From NCBI GenBank assembly GCA_019358895.1, contig JAHHIG010000022.1, positions 34,068 to 98,067 of the forward strand: a DNA stretch of 64,000 nucleotides, given 5' to 3'. How positions within the stretch are numbered: the stretch's first letter is position 1; each line of letters begins with the position of its first letter. A program made the position numbers and the translations under genes. Of this stretch, positions 1 to 9,286 are shown piece by piece. The notes under the pieces were generated by a model that saw nothing but the letters and a program-made list of their open reading frames with translations, did no database searches and had not been told where the DNA came from. Source of the DNA: Tildeniella nuda ZEHNDER 1965/U140 (GTDB taxonomy: Bacteria; Cyanobacteriota; Cyanobacteriia; Leptolyngbyales; Leptolyngbyaceae).

Positions 1-2
1 TC

Positions 3-71
3 TTTCCCAACGAACCACGTTATCAAGCGGTGCCACAGGCGATCGTAGTAGAAGTGCCTGTAGAGGCGTAA
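3..71 (+). CDS. C-terminal fragment of an unidentified protein (gene runs in from the left edge)
   Basis: One forward frame is open from the window edge to a TAA at 69-71 and reads as a plausible protein end (FPNEPRYQAV, then a hydrophobic-acidic stretch ending VPVEA). The other two forward frames stop with less protein-like composition. Only 22 residues are visible, so no family can be assigned. A heptamer repeat array begins about 30 bases after the stop. Confidence 0.4.
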   Translation, partial: FPNEPRYQAVPQAIVVEVPVEA

Positions 72-89
72 AGGGTTGTTAAGCAATGT

Positions 90-300
<211 letters not shown>

Positions 301-306
301 CTCCCT

Positions 307-1431
307 CTAACCCATCCCAGGAATAAAGCTGCTGCTGAGTCGTTTGAGCGCCTTGTTCGCAACGTCAGCGTAGCGTAACTCACCGCACAAAATCTGCCCA
401 ATCCGCTCGGTGGCAGAAGGTCGTTTAATCCCCACTTTGTAGCCAATATTGGGGATGCGGTAAAACACACCTGCTAACCGTTGTGCCCAAACCATGTCGG
501 CTCCCCACTCGTTGTTGATGAGGTCGGTATAGCTTTGCAGTGCTTTGGCGTTGCCGCTTAGTGCTTCGTCGATCGCCCCTGCCGCTTTAACTCCAGTAAA
601 AATTGCCGGACGAATGCCTTCAGCCGTGAAGGGATCGACGACACACGCAGCCTCCCCTGCCAGCAGTGCATTTTGCGTATGCAGCGTTTGATTCCCGTCC
701 CACAAGCAGAGCGAGTGAGCGGTGAGTTGCCCCGCGTCCACATCCAGACCGGACTTTTGAGCGTACTCGGTCAGTTGGCTGTTCAGGTCGGTGGGATCGT
801 TCCCCCGGAAGGTGGCAATACCGAGTGAATAGCCGTCAGTTTTGGGAAAGCGCCAGATGTAGCCGTTTTTGACCATACCAAATTCAAAGTAAGCCTTCTC
901 TGAGTCAACTTGCGCTGGCACTTCCAGCACAGCCCCAGAACGCCGTTTGGGTTCTTTAAAGCCAAGCCATTTCGATGTGGGTCCTTTAGCACCATCAGCA
1001 GCAATAAGATAGCGTCCAGTCACAACACCCTTCGCAGTATTGACCTGCCAATGGTCACGCTTAAACTCAATGCCAGTCGCTTCCGTCTCATCTCGCAATT
1101 CAGCGCCCTGTGACTGCGCTTGCTGCACGAGAAAGTGATCAAACACGTCACGCCGAACCATCCACATGGGTTCAGCCGTTTTCAGCTTGGCATCGACGGG
1201 ATCACCGAGCTTCCAGGTGTAGCAGATGTTCTCCAGCTTGCGATCGATTACAGGTGCAAAGTCAAAGTCAAACCACTGCGCGATCGCGGGAGACACACCA
1301 CCACTACAGGGCTTATAGCGAGGCAATGCCTGCTTTTCTAGTAGTAAGACCGATCGTCCACGCTTTGCCAGATGGTAGGCGGCACTAGCGCCAGCAGGAC
1401 CAGCTCCCACAATTATGCAGTCAAACATCAT
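307..1431 (-). CDS. Geranylgeranyl reductase family FAD-dependent oxidoreductase
   Basis: This 374-residue flavoprotein begins with a Rossmann FAD-binding motif (GAGPAGAS, residues 9-16) followed by the basic/acidic end of the dinucleotide fold (LLLEK). It keeps the family's second FAD motif, GEAACVVDPFTAEGIRPA, near residue 255. The family reduces isoprenoid double bonds; the best-known member, ChlP, reduces geranylgeranyl groups for chlorophyll and tocopherol. This protein is shorter than typical cyanobacterial ChlP (about 400 residues), so it is probably a paralogue with another prenyl or lipid substrate, and I give no gene symbol. Two adjacent ATGs (1431 and 1428) could start it; a GAGG stretch lies upstream. 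It has no close operon partner, and repeat arrays lie downstream. Confidence 0.8.
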   Translation of the reverse strand: MMFDCIIVGAGPAGASAAYHLAKRGRSVLLLEKQALPRYKPCSGGVSPAIAQWFDFDFAPVIDRKLENICYTWKLGDPVDAKLKTAEPMWMVRRDVFDHFLVQQAQSQGAELRDETEATGIEFKRDHWQVNTAKGVVTGRYLIAADGAKGPTSKWLGFKEPKRRSGAVLEVPAQVDSEKAYFEFGMVKNGYIWRFPKTDGYSLGIATFRGNDPTDLNSQLTEYAQKSGLDVDAGQLTAHSLCLWDGNQTLHTQNALLAGEAACVVDPFTAEGIRPAIFTGVKAAGAIDEALSGNAKALQSYTDLINNEWGADMVWAQRLAGVFYRIPNIGYKVGIKRPSATERIGQILCGELRYADVANKALKRLSSSFIPGMG

Positions 1432-1784
1432 GCCATTTTCCTCATCAAGACTTCAGGTACTCACGCCAGCGTTTTAGCTGTTTCAGCGTGACACAACTTG
1501 AGATGAATGTCCCGTTCTACGTATTCGCCTCAATTATGCGATTCAACAGTTATACGGAGTGCAAAGCTCCGATAAGAATCTTAGGATGGAAGCATAAATC
1601 TTTCATGAAGCATTCCGCATCCACTTACCAGCTTTTAGCGGTTAGCGCTTAGCGCTTAGTTTTCAGCCGATTCTCATAACCTTGCAAAAGAATCAACTGA
1701 ACGCGAGTGATCAGACGTGCACAAGTGAACCATCAACGGCTGAATGCTCATGTCCGCTGCAACCAATTTGGTGAGGCTAAACTT
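1432..1784. other. Gene-poor spacer
   Basis: This spacer lies between the divergently oriented oxidoreductase and the small gene at 1785. It holds degenerate AGCGCTTAG/GGTTAGCG words around 1638-1665 and is otherwise unremarkable. Promoters for both neighbours should lie here, but I cannot point to a convincing -35/-10 pair. Confidence 0.5.
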
Positions 1785-1976
1785 ATGTTTTGGGAACTTT
1801 GTATTCGGTATCCAAACGGACAAGAACGCGCCTTGCGTTCTTACAGAAACCGTGAAGTCGCCCTTAAGCGCATTGATGCCATTTATTTGGACGGCTATCC
1901 AATGCACGTTGCCTATATTGTGCGTCCCGCGCAGGAGGTAGCGTTTAGCGGTCAGCTCTCAGCTTTCAGCGTTTAA
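1785..1976 (+). CDS. Small conserved-looking hypothetical protein with a repeat-derived tail
   Basis: I do not recognise a named family. From the ATG at 1785 the frame reads MFWELCIRYPNGQERALRSY and continues as a compact, charged domain rich in Arg, Tyr and Ile, up to VAYIVRPA. This is the sort of small (about 60 residue) domain protein common in cyanobacteria. The last residues (EVAFSGQLSAFSV) and the stop codon come from a heptamer-type repeat (TAGCGGTCAGC...) and look like a tacked-on tail. An in-frame ATG 78 bases upstream exists, but the intervening residues look random. Function unknown. Confidence 0.55.
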   Translation: MFWELCIRYPNGQERALRSYRNREVALKRIDAIYLDGYPMHVAYIVRPAQEVAFSGQLSAFSV

Positions 1977-2272
1977 CGTAGATTTGGGTTCAGGAATGGT
2001 GGTTAGCCGTCAGTGGTTAAGCCTGTGTTGGTAAAGCAATGGCAAAGCCGATCGCTCATCCCTGACGTTCACAGTACTTACGTAGAAAAGAGTCTACAAC
2101 CCTCGCAAAAAGGCAGCAAGGGGAACTATAGGTTTCAAGCTTCAAGTGCATCAGTTCGATTTCAGTAACATCATGCACAGCACCTCTTCTACAACCTTGC
2201 TAACAGCAACAGCCCCAACTTTGTTGCTGACCGCTGATAGCTGACCGCTGATAGCTGACCGCTGATAGCTAA
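1977..2272. repeat. Spacer ending in an alternating 14-base array
   Basis: At about 2226-2270 the sequence alternates CTGACCG and CTGATAG, giving a 14-base higher-order unit (about three copies). It runs almost into the stop codon of frr, which is at 2273. No gene is seen in the rest of the spacer. Confidence 0.75.
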
Positions 2273-2821
2273 CTAAACAGTCATGATGTCTTTTTCTTTA
2301 TCAGCAAGCACTTCCTCGATTTTGGTGACGTATTTGTCGGTGAGCTTTTGCACCTTATCTTGCAGGTCACGTGCTTCATCCTCAGCAAGATCACTGTTTT
2401 TCTCTTGCTTGCGAATGGAGTCAACTGCGTCGCGTCGAATGTTGCGAACAGAGACTTTGCCTTCTTCGGCATACTTTGCCGCTATTTTGACGAACTCTTT
2501 GCGCCGATCGCTGGTCAACGGTGGAATGTTTAAGCGAATGATGGAGCCATCATTATTGGGCGTGAGTCCCACATCAGACAGCGAAATCGCTCGTTCAATC
2601 AAGCTCAGGCTACCGCGATCGAACGGTTGCACTGTAATGGTGGATGAATCAGGGGTGTTGATGTTGGCGAGTGTTTTTAATGGCGTTGGCGCACCGTAGT
2701 ACTCCACCTGTACGCGATCGAGAATCGACGCATTTGCTCGCCCTGTGCGAATGGTATTAAACGACCGTTGAGTCGCTTCTACCGCTTTCTGCATGTGCTC
2801 TTCAATGTCAGCTAACTTCAC
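2273..2821 (-). CDS. frr: Ribosome recycling factor
   Basis: RRF splits the post-termination ribosome together with EF-G. Starting from the GTG at 2821 the protein is 182 residues, the family's usual length, and begins [20 protein letters not shown]. It keeps the [13 protein letters not shown] motif, the [14 protein letters not shown] stretch and the [13 protein letters not shown] region. I chose the GTG because GGAGG sits five bases upstream; a longer reading to 2845 adds eight residues that relatives lack. The start lies inside the 3' end of pyrH (14-base overlap), so the two are translationally linked, matching the pyrH-frr order common in bacteria. Confidence 0.96.
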   Translation of the reverse strand: MKLADIEEHMQKAVEATQRSFNTIRTGRANASILDRVQVEYYGAPTPLKTLANINTPDSSTITVQPFDRGSLSLIERAISLSDVGLTPNNDGSIIRLNIPPLTSDRRKEFVKIAAKYAEEGKVSVRNIRRDAVDSIRKQEKNSDLAEDEARDLQDKVQKLTDKYVTKIEEVLADKEKDIMTV

Positions 2822-3536
2822 AAGAACCTCCGACAAGCGTACCAATTTGTTCTCCCGCCACGGCTCGACACACGTTTCCTTTGACGGAAAGGTCGAACAC
2901 GATGATGGGTATATTGTTGTCCTTACATAAGGATATCGCAGTACTGTCCATCACCCGTAGATCGTGGGTAAGAATATGTCCATAGGTAAGGGTCTTGTAA
3001 CGACGTGCATCAGGGTTAAGGCGCGGGTCAGAATCATACACGCCATCCACTTTGGTTGCTTTGAATAGCACATCGGCACTAATTTCTGCTGCTCGGAGCG
3101 CTGCGGTTGTGTCGGTTGTGAAGAACGGATTGCCCGAACCCGCACCAAAAATCACCACTCGTCCTTTTTCAAGGTGACGAATGGCGCGTCGTCGGATGTA
3201 GGGTTCAGCAACCTCCTGCATGGAAATCGCCGTTTGGACACGAGTGGGTACGCCAATCTGCTCCAACGCGTCTTGCAGCGTCATAGCATTCATGACAGTG
3301 GCAATCATGCCGATGTAGTCAGCCGTAGCACGATCCATGCCAGCAGCAGCGCCTTTGACTCCACGAAAAATGTTGCCCCCGCCGACGACGATCGCGACTT
3401 GTACGCCGCTGGCATTAACCTGTGAGACCTCTTGAGCAATGTCTTGTACAATGTTCGGATCGATTCCGTAGGAAAGCTCACCCATGAGGGCTTCACCGCT
3501 CAACTTCAGCACAACCCGCTGATACGTGACTCCCAT
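2808..3536 (-). CDS. pyrH: UMP kinase (uridylate kinase)
   Basis: PyrH phosphorylates UMP to UDP in pyrimidine nucleotide synthesis. The 242-residue protein has the amino-acid-kinase fold signatures: KLSGEAL near the N-terminus, [10 protein letters not shown] at about residues 50-59, the [18 protein letters not shown] stretch, and [17 protein letters not shown] for nucleotide binding. [13 protein letters not shown] is the expected late motif. Length and start are normal. It is the first gene of a two-gene operon with frr, whose start overlaps its end. Confidence 0.97.
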   Translation of the reverse strand: MGVTYQRVVLKLSGEALMGELSYGIDPNIVQDIAQEVSQVNASGVQVAIVVGGGNIFRGVKGAAAGMDRATADYIGMIATVMNAMTLQDALEQIGVPTRVQTAISMQEVAEPYIRRRAIRHLEKGRVVIFGAGSGNPFFTTDTTAALRAAEISADVLFKATKVDGVYDSDPRLNPDARRYKTLTYGHILTHDLRVMDSTAISLCKDNNIPIIVFDLSVKGNVCRAVAGEQIGTLVGGSCEVS

Positions 3537-3649
3537 GTAGTGCTATTTCTCTAACTTCAGGTTACTTTCAACCATAAAGATACTCCTTAGTGGAGATATT
3601 CGTCCACTTCGATCGGTGCTCAGGAAAGTAAACCAAATGAGAGTGATCC

Positions 3650-3716
3650 AGAAACCGGGTTTCTTCACAAGCGGCGGCTGAAACATCCGGGTAACATTTA
3701 AAACCCGGTTTCTCTT
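3650..3716. repeat. MITE-like inverted repeat (GAAACCGGGTTTC family), copy 1
   Basis: An AGAAACCGGGTTTCTT arm at about 3650-3665 and an AAAACCCGGTTTCTC arm at about 3700-3714 face each other across about 35 bases. A second element with the same arms and similar spacing lies at about 7817-7886. The open frame that crosses this copy simply translates the arms (EKPGF, ETRFL) and is not a gene. Confidence 0.75.
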
Positions 3717-3827
3717 CACCTGCGTGGAAGACCAAATTGAATTGTGATCGTGGTAGATGCCTATAAGGGCAGTTTGCCGTTAAGTTACCAACCGAGCTGA
3801 TTAGCTGCTCTAATACACCCGTCCCGA

Positions 3828-5531
3828 TTAAGGTATTGTGGTCGCTTGGAGGTGCCACGTCTGATCAGGTGAAAGCTCTAAGAGCGATTGATGATAAGCG
3901 GTGAGGGTTGAGCGATGACCCACACTGAGAAAAGTGGTGCCGATCGCCTCCAAATGCTGATATAACCGCGCTTCGTTGGCAGTATCCAGAGCGCTAGTCG
4001 CTTCGTCGAGAATGGCGTACGTTGGCTTTTGTAGCAATAGTCGGGCAAAGGTCAACCGCTGCTGTTCACCCAACGACAGCACATCTGCCCAGTCGCGTTG
4101 AGCATCAAAGCCGCCAAAACGTTCATCCAGATCGGCTAAGTTCACTTGTGCCAAGATTTGCTTCAGGTGTTCATCTTCAACATCAATTTGAGTGTTGGGA
4201 TAGAGAATTTGATCGCGCAGTGTGCCCAGCACCATGTAGGGACGTTGCGGTAAGAAGAGGATTTGGTCAGCCTCAGGGCGAACGATCGTGCCGCTGCCAG
4301 AAGCCCAAAGCCCTGCGATCGCCCGTAGCAAAGAACTTTTCCCGCAACCGCTGGCACCCATGACCAAAAGCCCCTGTCCAGTCGGCACTTCGATCGATAA
4401 ATCTGTGACTAACGTGCGCTGATAGGCTGGGGTTTGCAAGGTGAGGTGCTCTAAGGCGAGGCGATCGGCGGTTACCGTTTGAATGATTGGCTTTTGAGTT
4501 GCATCAGTCTCCTCTGCGGGTGCTGACTGTTCAAGAAACTCAGCAAAGGTATACAAACGGTTGATGCCAGCCCCAAACGTCGTCAGTGCCTGGAAGCGAG
4601 CAACCACAACATTTAAAGAGAAAAAGACGCGGATGAACGCGCCCTGTGCCTCACTCACTTTGCCAACCTCCAACTCTCCTGCAAAAATTGCGGGAGCGAC
4701 GACCAGGGCAGGCAGAATGAACGGAATAAACTCATAGGCATTCGTGAGTACATTGAGATTCAGTTCCCACAGCAGCAGCCGTTTGACATTATCAAAGACT
4801 TCGAGAAAGCGATGCTTGATCTGCGTTGCTTCTTGTTCTTCACCGTGATAGAACGCGATCGCCTCAGCGTTTTCCCGAATTCGCACCAGGCTAAACCGCA
4901 AGTCGGCTTCTTTTTTGAGTTGTTCAAAGTTGAGTCGCACCAGCGGTTTGCCAAAGACGACGGTGGTGACGAGCGTACCGACGATCGCGTACAGCACCAG
5001 AAAAAACACGAGGGGACGAGAAATGCCCCAAAGCACACCGCTAAAAGCAATCACTGCCAGCACTGACTCCACCAACACCAGTAAAAAGGACAGCGATTCC
5101 TGAGTGAAGCTACGAATGTCTTCTGCGATGCGCTGATCAGGATTGTCAATTTCGCCGTTTGAGGTACTGAGGTTGTAGTAAGCCCGATCGCCAAAATAGT
5201 TGTCTAGAAAGCGATTGGTAAGCCAGCGTCGCCATTGCAAGCTGAGGCGATCGCGCAGATAGCGGTAGCCCGCCAGCAAGGGCGCGTACAGCACGAGTAC
5301 ACCAATGAAAATCACCACTGTTTCCCAAAAGCGCGCTTCGTCTTTCGCAGAAAGGGCTGAGATCAAGACACCGCGCTTGGTGTTGAGCACGACACTCAGC
5401 CCAGTGTATGCCAGCAGGAAGAGCACTACACCCAGTAATAGCCCTCTTGCCTGCCATTTTTCCTCACTAAACCAGTAGGTTTTGGCGATCGCCCAAAACT
5501 GCCGGAAGACTTGTAAATTTAATCGATCCAT
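3828..5531 (-). CDS. ABC half-transporter, SbmA/YddA-like (permease fused to ATPase)
   Basis: This 567-residue inner-membrane protein has an N-terminal membrane domain with about five or six hydrophobic segments between residues 30 and 330. It contains the ABC_membrane_2-type features of SbmA/BacA, YddA and peroxisomal ABCD transporters (RWLTNRFLDNYF, NPDQRIAEDI). The C-terminal ATPase domain has Walker A GASGCGKSS, signature LSLGEQQRLTFARLLL, Walker B AILDEATSALD and switch His in VGHRS. The substrate is unknown; relatives move peptides, vitamins or fatty acyl compounds. It dimerises with itself by family analogy. It stands alone, divergent from pdxJ. Confidence 0.88.
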   Translation of the reverse strand: MDRLNLQVFRQFWAIAKTYWFSEEKWQARGLLLGVVLFLLAYTGLSVVLNTKRGVLISALSAKDEARFWETVVIFIGVLVLYAPLLAGYRYLRDRLSLQWRRWLTNRFLDNYFGDRAYYNLSTSNGEIDNPDQRIAEDIRSFTQESLSFLLVLVESVLAVIAFSGVLWGISRPLVFFLVLYAIVGTLVTTVVFGKPLVRLNFEQLKKEADLRFSLVRIRENAEAIAFYHGEEQEATQIKHRFLEVFDNVKRLLLWELNLNVLTNAYEFIPFILPALVVAPAIFAGELEVGKVSEAQGAFIRVFFSLNVVVARFQALTTFGAGINRLYTFAEFLEQSAPAEETDATQKPIIQTVTADRLALEHLTLQTPAYQRTLVTDLSIEVPTGQGLLVMGASGCGKSSLLRAIAGLWASGSGTIVRPEADQILFLPQRPYMVLGTLRDQILYPNTQIDVEDEHLKQILAQVNLADLDERFGGFDAQRDWADVLSLGEQQRLTFARLLLQKPTYAILDEATSALDTANEARLYQHLEAIGTTFLSVGHRSTLTAYHQSLLELSPDQTWHLQATTIP

Positions 5532-5707
5532 CCGCTTGTGTTCCTTAGAATCCTCTCAGGGCTGTTAGTTAAGCTTAATGAGGATGGCGAAACTTTGTGC
5601 GATCGCCCGACAAGCTGCGCGATCGCGCCAAATTCTCCACTCCTTGCCCAATACGCCAGCCCTGGCGGTAAAATGAAGCCTGTGCAAAAGCTTTGGGAGC
5701 AATCAGC

Positions 5708-6427
5708 TTGCCGACACTTGGCGTTAACATCGATCACACTGCAACGGTACGGCAGGCACGGCGCACGGTAGAGCCTGATCCTGTCGCAGCGGCTGTTTTA
5801 GCAGAACTGGCGGGTGCTGATGGCATTACGGTGCATTTGCGCGAAGATCGCCGTCATATTCAAGATCGGGATGTGCGCTTGTTGCGAGAGACGGTGCGAA
5901 CGCATCTGAATTTGGAGATGGCAGCGACCGATGAAATGGTGGCGATCGCCCTCGACATCAAACCTGATTACGTGACCCTCGTACCCGAAAAGCGCGAGGA
6001 AGTGACGACTGAAGGCGGGCTAGATGTAGCAGGACAGGCAGACCGCATGGCGCAAATCGTCACGACGTTGCAAGAGGCTGAGATACCTGTGAGTCTTTTT
6101 ATTGACGCTGACCCCAAGCAGATTGAGGCTTCAGCAGCGATGCACGCTCAGTTTATTGAACTGCATACAGGGCAATATGCTGAAGCCAAAACGGAGGCAC
6201 ATCGAGCAAAAGAGCTGAAAATTCTGGCAGATGGGTGCGACCGGGCGATTGCCGCTGGGCTACGCGTGAATGCGGGACACGGACTCACGTACTGGAATGT
6301 GTACCCAATCGCCTGTTTACCTGGAATGGAAGAACTCAACATCGGTCACACCATTATCAGCCGCGCCATACTCGTCGGTTTAGAACGCGCCGTCCGCGAA
6401 ATGAAACAGGCGATTCGAGGAGAGTGA
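5708..6427 (+). CDS. pdxJ: Pyridoxine 5'-phosphate synthase
   Basis: PdxJ condenses 1-deoxy-xylulose 5-phosphate with 3-amino-2-oxopropyl phosphate to form pyridoxine 5'-phosphate in vitamin B6 synthesis. Family motifs are clear: [18 protein letters not shown] at the N-terminus, [20 protein letters not shown], the catalytic Glu region [24 protein letters not shown], and GHGLTYWNV plus [13 protein letters not shown] for phosphate binding. Only TTG starts fit. I prefer 5708 (GGGAG eight bases upstream); the TTG at 5693 would add five residues. The stop codon runs straight into a GAAGGCA-type heptamer array. Confidence 0.95.
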   Translation: MPTLGVNIDHTATVRQARRTVEPDPVAAAVLAELAGADGITVHLREDRRHIQDRDVRLLRETVRTHLNLEMAATDEMVAIALDIKPDYVTLVPEKREEVTTEGGLDVAGQADRMAQIVTTLQEAEIPVSLFIDADPKQIEASAAMHAQFIELHTGQYAEAKTEAHRAKELKILADGCDRAIAAGLRVNAGHGLTYWNVYPIACLPGMEELNIGHTIISRAILVGLERAVREMKQAIRGE

Positions 6428-6550
6428 AGGCAGAAGGCAGAAGGCTAAAGGCTAAAAAATCTGAGTTGCTTCCCCTGCTCCGTTGCTTCCTCTGCTCTCC
6501 CTTCTCCCTCTCATTCCAGTTTTCCTCATTCAAAACTCAAAACTCAAAAT
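6423..6550. repeat. GAAGGCA-type array and pyrimidine-rich spacer
   Basis: Directly after the pdxJ stop, GAAGGCA and AGGCTAA words repeat (about 6424-6456), followed by CTCTGCTCTCCCTTCTCCCTC-like low-complexity sequence. An AAACTCAAAACTCAAAATT repeat precedes the ycf54 start. This spacer is not coding, although a frame extends through it into ycf54. Confidence 0.65.
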
Positions 6551-6557
6551 TACTCCT

Positions 6558-6893
6558 ATGACCATGCAAACTTACTATTACGTCCTTGCTAGCCAACGCT
6601 TTCTGACGGAAGAAGAGCCGATCGATGAAGTGCTCAAAGAGCGCACGCGGAATTACCATGAGCAAGAAAAAGAGATTGACTTCTGGTTAGTGAATCAGCC
6701 TGCCTTTTTGGACTCGCCTGAACTGGCAGCGGTCAAGGCGCAGTGTCCTCAACCTGCAAGTGCTATTATTTCAACCAATCCTCAGTTCATTACCTGGTTA
6801 AAGTTGCGGTTGGAGTTTGTGATTACAGGCGCTTTTCAGGCTCCTTCGTACACCATTCCGCAGCCGTTAGCGTCCTTAGCATCGATTTCTTAG
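6558..6893 (+). CDS. ycf54: Ycf54-family Mg-protoporphyrin monomethyl ester cyclase factor
   Basis: The 111-residue protein reads MTMQTYYYVLASQRFLTEEE, then ERTRNYHEQEKEIDFWLV and QPAFLDSPELA, all typical of the Ycf54 (DUF2488) family of cyanobacteria and plastids. From established work, Ycf54 binds and stabilises the AcsF cyclase that forms the fifth ring of chlorophyll. The ATG at 6558 is chosen because the upstream in-frame residues are translated low-complexity repeat. It follows pdxJ by about 130 bases on the same strand; a metabolic link is not obvious. The C-terminal tail after residue 95 (PQPLASLASIS) is probably poorly conserved. Confidence 0.88.
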   Translation: MTMQTYYYVLASQRFLTEEEPIDEVLKERTRNYHEQEKEIDFWLVNQPAFLDSPELAAVKAQCPQPASAIISTNPQFITWLKLRLEFVITGAFQAPSYTIPQPLASLASIS

Positions 6894-6975
6894 GCTTCGT
6901 TTGGCGCGAAGGGTGCTAAATTGGCTTGCCAGCAGTCGGAGGGCATCACCAGTTCAAACCCTCTTCATAAAGCTC

Positions 6976-7809
6976 ATGTTTCAGATTGCCCGACAGTTCC
7001 CAAGTTTGTTGAGTCCAGTATTGCTTGCTGGCATGATGACAGTTTCAGCCAGCGTGACTGCCCAAATTCCACCCGCGCCACCGCTCTTGGAAGCGCCCTC
7101 AGCACAGGCAACCTATGCTGATTGTCAACCGCCTAGCCCTGGTGAGTATCTATTGCTGGTAGTGAGTAAAACGGCTGAAAGCCAGGAGCAGGTGCGTCGT
7201 ACCGTGCCGCCAAATACAACGGTGACAGTTTGTAATTATCTCAGTGACGTAGTGACGCGGGTGGGTGGTTTTACGACTGCTGACACCGCGAATGCCTGGG
7301 CAAAGTATATGCAAGAGTCGATCGGGCTATCAGCGGTTGTCGCGCGACCATCAGAAGTGGCTGCCCAACCGTCTCCAACACCTACACAAGCGTCTCCTGC
7401 TCCAGCGTCTCCTACTCCAGCGGCTCCTACTCCAACGGCTCCTACTCCAGCGGCTCCGATCGCTCCAAGGTCTTCCACTCAGACCTCGCCCGCTCCAACC
7501 TCACCTGCTCAGACTGCGCGAGGCTACAATCCTCAAGTCTTAGGGAGCGGTTATGCCGTTTTGGTCGATTACTTTAGTAAGCCAGAACTGGCAACTCAAG
7601 TGCAGCAGTTGGTTGGTAAAGAGATTGGGCTGGCTGCCTATCGCCAGCGTCCTTATTTATTAGCTGTACATACCAGTGATCAAAACCTGGCAAATTCAAC
7701 CTTGCAAGCGTTAACCGATCGTGGCTTTTGGGCAATGGTTGTCGATAGCCGTCGGGTGACGCTGCTGCGACAGGCGGTTGATGTAGCGCAACCAACGGTC
7801 AAAAAGTAG
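6976..7809 (+). CDS. Secreted protein with Pro/Thr/Ala linker and SPOR-like repeats (hypothetical)
   Basis: I do not recognise a characterised family. From the ATG at 6976 the protein has a signal peptide (MFQIARQFPSLLSPVLLAGM, cleavage after SVTAQ). It then has an N-terminal globular part (EYLLLVVSKTAESQEQV ... VCNYLSDVVTRVGGFTTADTANAWAKYMQESIG) and a low-complexity linker of SPTP/APTP repeats. The C-terminal part (GYAVLVDYFSKPELATQVQQ ... LLAVHTSDQNLANSTLQAL) echoes the N-terminal one. Both look like SPOR-type domains: a short strand, a helix over an index residue, then a strand. A periplasmic or wall-associated role is an inference. The codons of the linker form near-perfect 15-base repeats (7400-7455). 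Confidence 0.65.
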   Translation: MFQIARQFPSLLSPVLLAGMMTVSASVTAQIPPAPPLLEAPSAQATYADCQPPSPGEYLLLVVSKTAESQEQVRRTVPPNTTVTVCNYLSDVVTRVGGFTTADTANAWAKYMQESIGLSAVVARPSEVAAQPSPTPTQASPAPASPTPAAPTPTAPTPAAPIAPRSSTQTSPAPTSPAQTARGYNPQVLGSGYAVLVDYFSKPELATQVQQLVGKEIGLAAYRQRPYLLAVHTSDQNLANSTLQALTDRGFWAMVVDSRRVTLLRQAVDVAQPTVKK

Positions 7810-7816
7810 GCTGACT

Positions 7817-7886
7817 CAGAAACCGGGTTTCTCGACAAGAATAACCTGTGTGAGCATCCAGATCGCATTCAGAAACCCGGTTTCTT
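7817..7886. repeat. MITE-like inverted repeat (GAAACCGGGTTTC family), copy 2
   Basis: Arms CAGAAACCGGGTTTCT (about 7819-7834) and AGAAACCCGGTTTCTT (about 7871-7886) flank about 36 bases. The element fills the whole gap between two convergent genes and may act as a two-way terminator hairpin. It shares its arms with the copy at 3650-3716, but not the loop sequence. Confidence 0.8.
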
Positions 7887-8213
7887 TTAGCTAGCTGCTC
7901 GTGGCTCAGGTTGGTAAGTCTCTGCTGCACACATCCGTTCGATCGCCTGGTCAGCCGTGATCAGCCGTTTGAGGACAACCTGACCGATCGCTTGCGTTGC
8001 AGCACTCACTTGAGTAGACTCCGTAGGTTTCACCTCAACCATTAGCACGGCATCTTCAACACGATACAGCCACAATTTTTCACCCTGCTCCCAGACACAA
8101 AGCTCAATCTGGCTAATCTGTGGCTTGCGTCTCCAGGCGCTTTCGTTCCATAACCCGCCGAGTTCCCAGACTCTGCCAATTGTCCAGCCATCCGACAGAA
8201 AAAAGTACTTCAC
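7887..8213 (-). CDS. Conserved-type hypothetical protein
   Basis: I do not recognise a named family. The 108-residue protein is soluble, Trp-rich at the start (MKYFFLSDGWTIGRVWELGG) and ends in a short helix-prone region (AIERMCAAETYQPEPRAAS). Codon use and the presence of CGATCG sites match its neighbours. It converges on the SPOR-like gene, separated only by an inverted repeat, and lies about 380 bases from apt, which points the other way. Confidence 0.6.
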   Translation of the reverse strand: MKYFFLSDGWTIGRVWELGGLWNESAWRRKPQISQIELCVWEQGEKLWLYRVEDAVLMVEVKPTESTQVSAATQAIGQVVLKRLITADQAIERMCAAETYQPEPRAAS

Positions 8214-8596
8214 AACGGTATCCAGAATTGCTGCAACGTTTCACTGACCAAGCTATGAAACAAGGCTACTGAACAAACTAGCTATCTTAGCCGCTGCTAG
8301 ACGTAACACACGTCACAATCAGCAAAACCAGCCATCAATTACATTACTGCAAGTACAGCGCTGCGATCGCGCTACCAGGAGTCACCCTTAATTGCCTGCT
8401 TTGCGATCATCCGCTTTGCGATCATCCAGTGCTGTAGATGGACGCGATCGCTTACACTCAGTCTCAGTCAAACTGATACGTTACTCTCGTTACCCTCCGA
8501 CCAATTGGTTCTCCAGTGCAATCTACGCATCAAAATGGAAATAACCCGCATTAGTCGGCACAGCATCGCCTAAACATCACCACTTTATTACAGCAC
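8214..8596. other. Spacer between divergent genes
   Basis: This 383-base spacer must hold promoters for the hypothetical gene (minus strand) and apt (plus strand). It includes a short direct repeat, TTTGCGATCATCC, at about 8400-8427 and several GCGATCGC-type sites. No other structure or gene is seen. Confidence 0.5.
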
Positions 8597-9112
8597 ATGG
8601 ATATTCAGGCTCTCATTCGCGAAATTCCAGACTTCCCCAAACCAGGGATTCTCTTCAAAGACATCACTACCCTTTTGCGCGATGCTGACGGTTTGCGTTT
8701 TACAGTGGATGCCTTGGCGGAAAAGTGTGAGGCATTTGCACCCGACTTCATCATCGGTATGGAGTCGCGCGGCTTCATCTTCGGGGCACCGCTGGCATAT
8801 AAGTTAGGAGCGGGCTTTATTCCCGTCCGTAAACCTGGTAAGCTGCCTGCTGCCGTCCACTCCATTGAGTATGAGCTGGAGTACGGCATGGATCGACTGG
8901 AGGTGCATCAGGATGCGCTGCATCCACCTGATTGCCGGATCTTGATTGTGGATGATTTGATTGCGACGGGTGGTACGGCTGAGGCGACTGCTAAACTAGT
9001 GCAACAATCGGGCTGTCAGGTAGTGGGCTTTGCCTTCGTCATTGAGCTAAAAAACCTGCACGGACGCAAGCGCTTACCGGAAGCACCGATCGTCACGCTC
9101 GTTCAGTACTAG
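8597..9112 (+). CDS. apt: Adenine phosphoribosyltransferase
   Basis: Apt salvages adenine with PRPP to give AMP. The 171-residue protein matches the family's normal length. It shows the N-terminal [15 protein letters not shown] signature, [40 protein letters not shown], and the PRPP-binding loop [16 protein letters not shown] at about residues 115-130. The ATG start is unambiguous. It stands alone, followed by an AGCTGAA-type repeat array. Confidence 0.96.
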   Translation: MDIQALIREIPDFPKPGILFKDITTLLRDADGLRFTVDALAEKCEAFAPDFIIGMESRGFIFGAPLAYKLGAGFIPVRKPGKLPAAVHSIEYELEYGMDRLEVHQDALHPPDCRILIVDDLIATGGTAEATAKLVQQSGCQVVGFAFVIELKNLHGRKRLPEAPIVTLVQY

Positions 9113-9194
9113 GATGATTCTCAGTTACTGTGGTCAGCAGTCAGCGGTCAGCCTTCTTTAGAACTGTATCGTGCTTCTGAGAGGCTTAGCTAGA

Positions 9195-9240
9195 GTACTC
9201 GAAGCTGAAAGCTGAAAGCTGAGCGCTGAAAGCTAACACA
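9195..9240. repeat. Short AGCTGAA heptamer array
   Basis: GAAGCTGAAAGCTGAAAGC and its variants repeat at about 9202-9236 between apt and the permease gene. They belong to the same heptamer type as the arrays elsewhere in the window. Confidence 0.6.
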
Positions 9241-9286
9241 AACTAACTTCCGCAGATCAAATAGCATTGCTACATCAGCTTAAACC

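Noticed and set aside
3568..3858. 96-residue minus-strand frame next to the ABC transporter gene
   Set aside because: It is a translation of the GAAACCGGGTTTC inverted repeat and overlaps the end of the ABC transporter gene.
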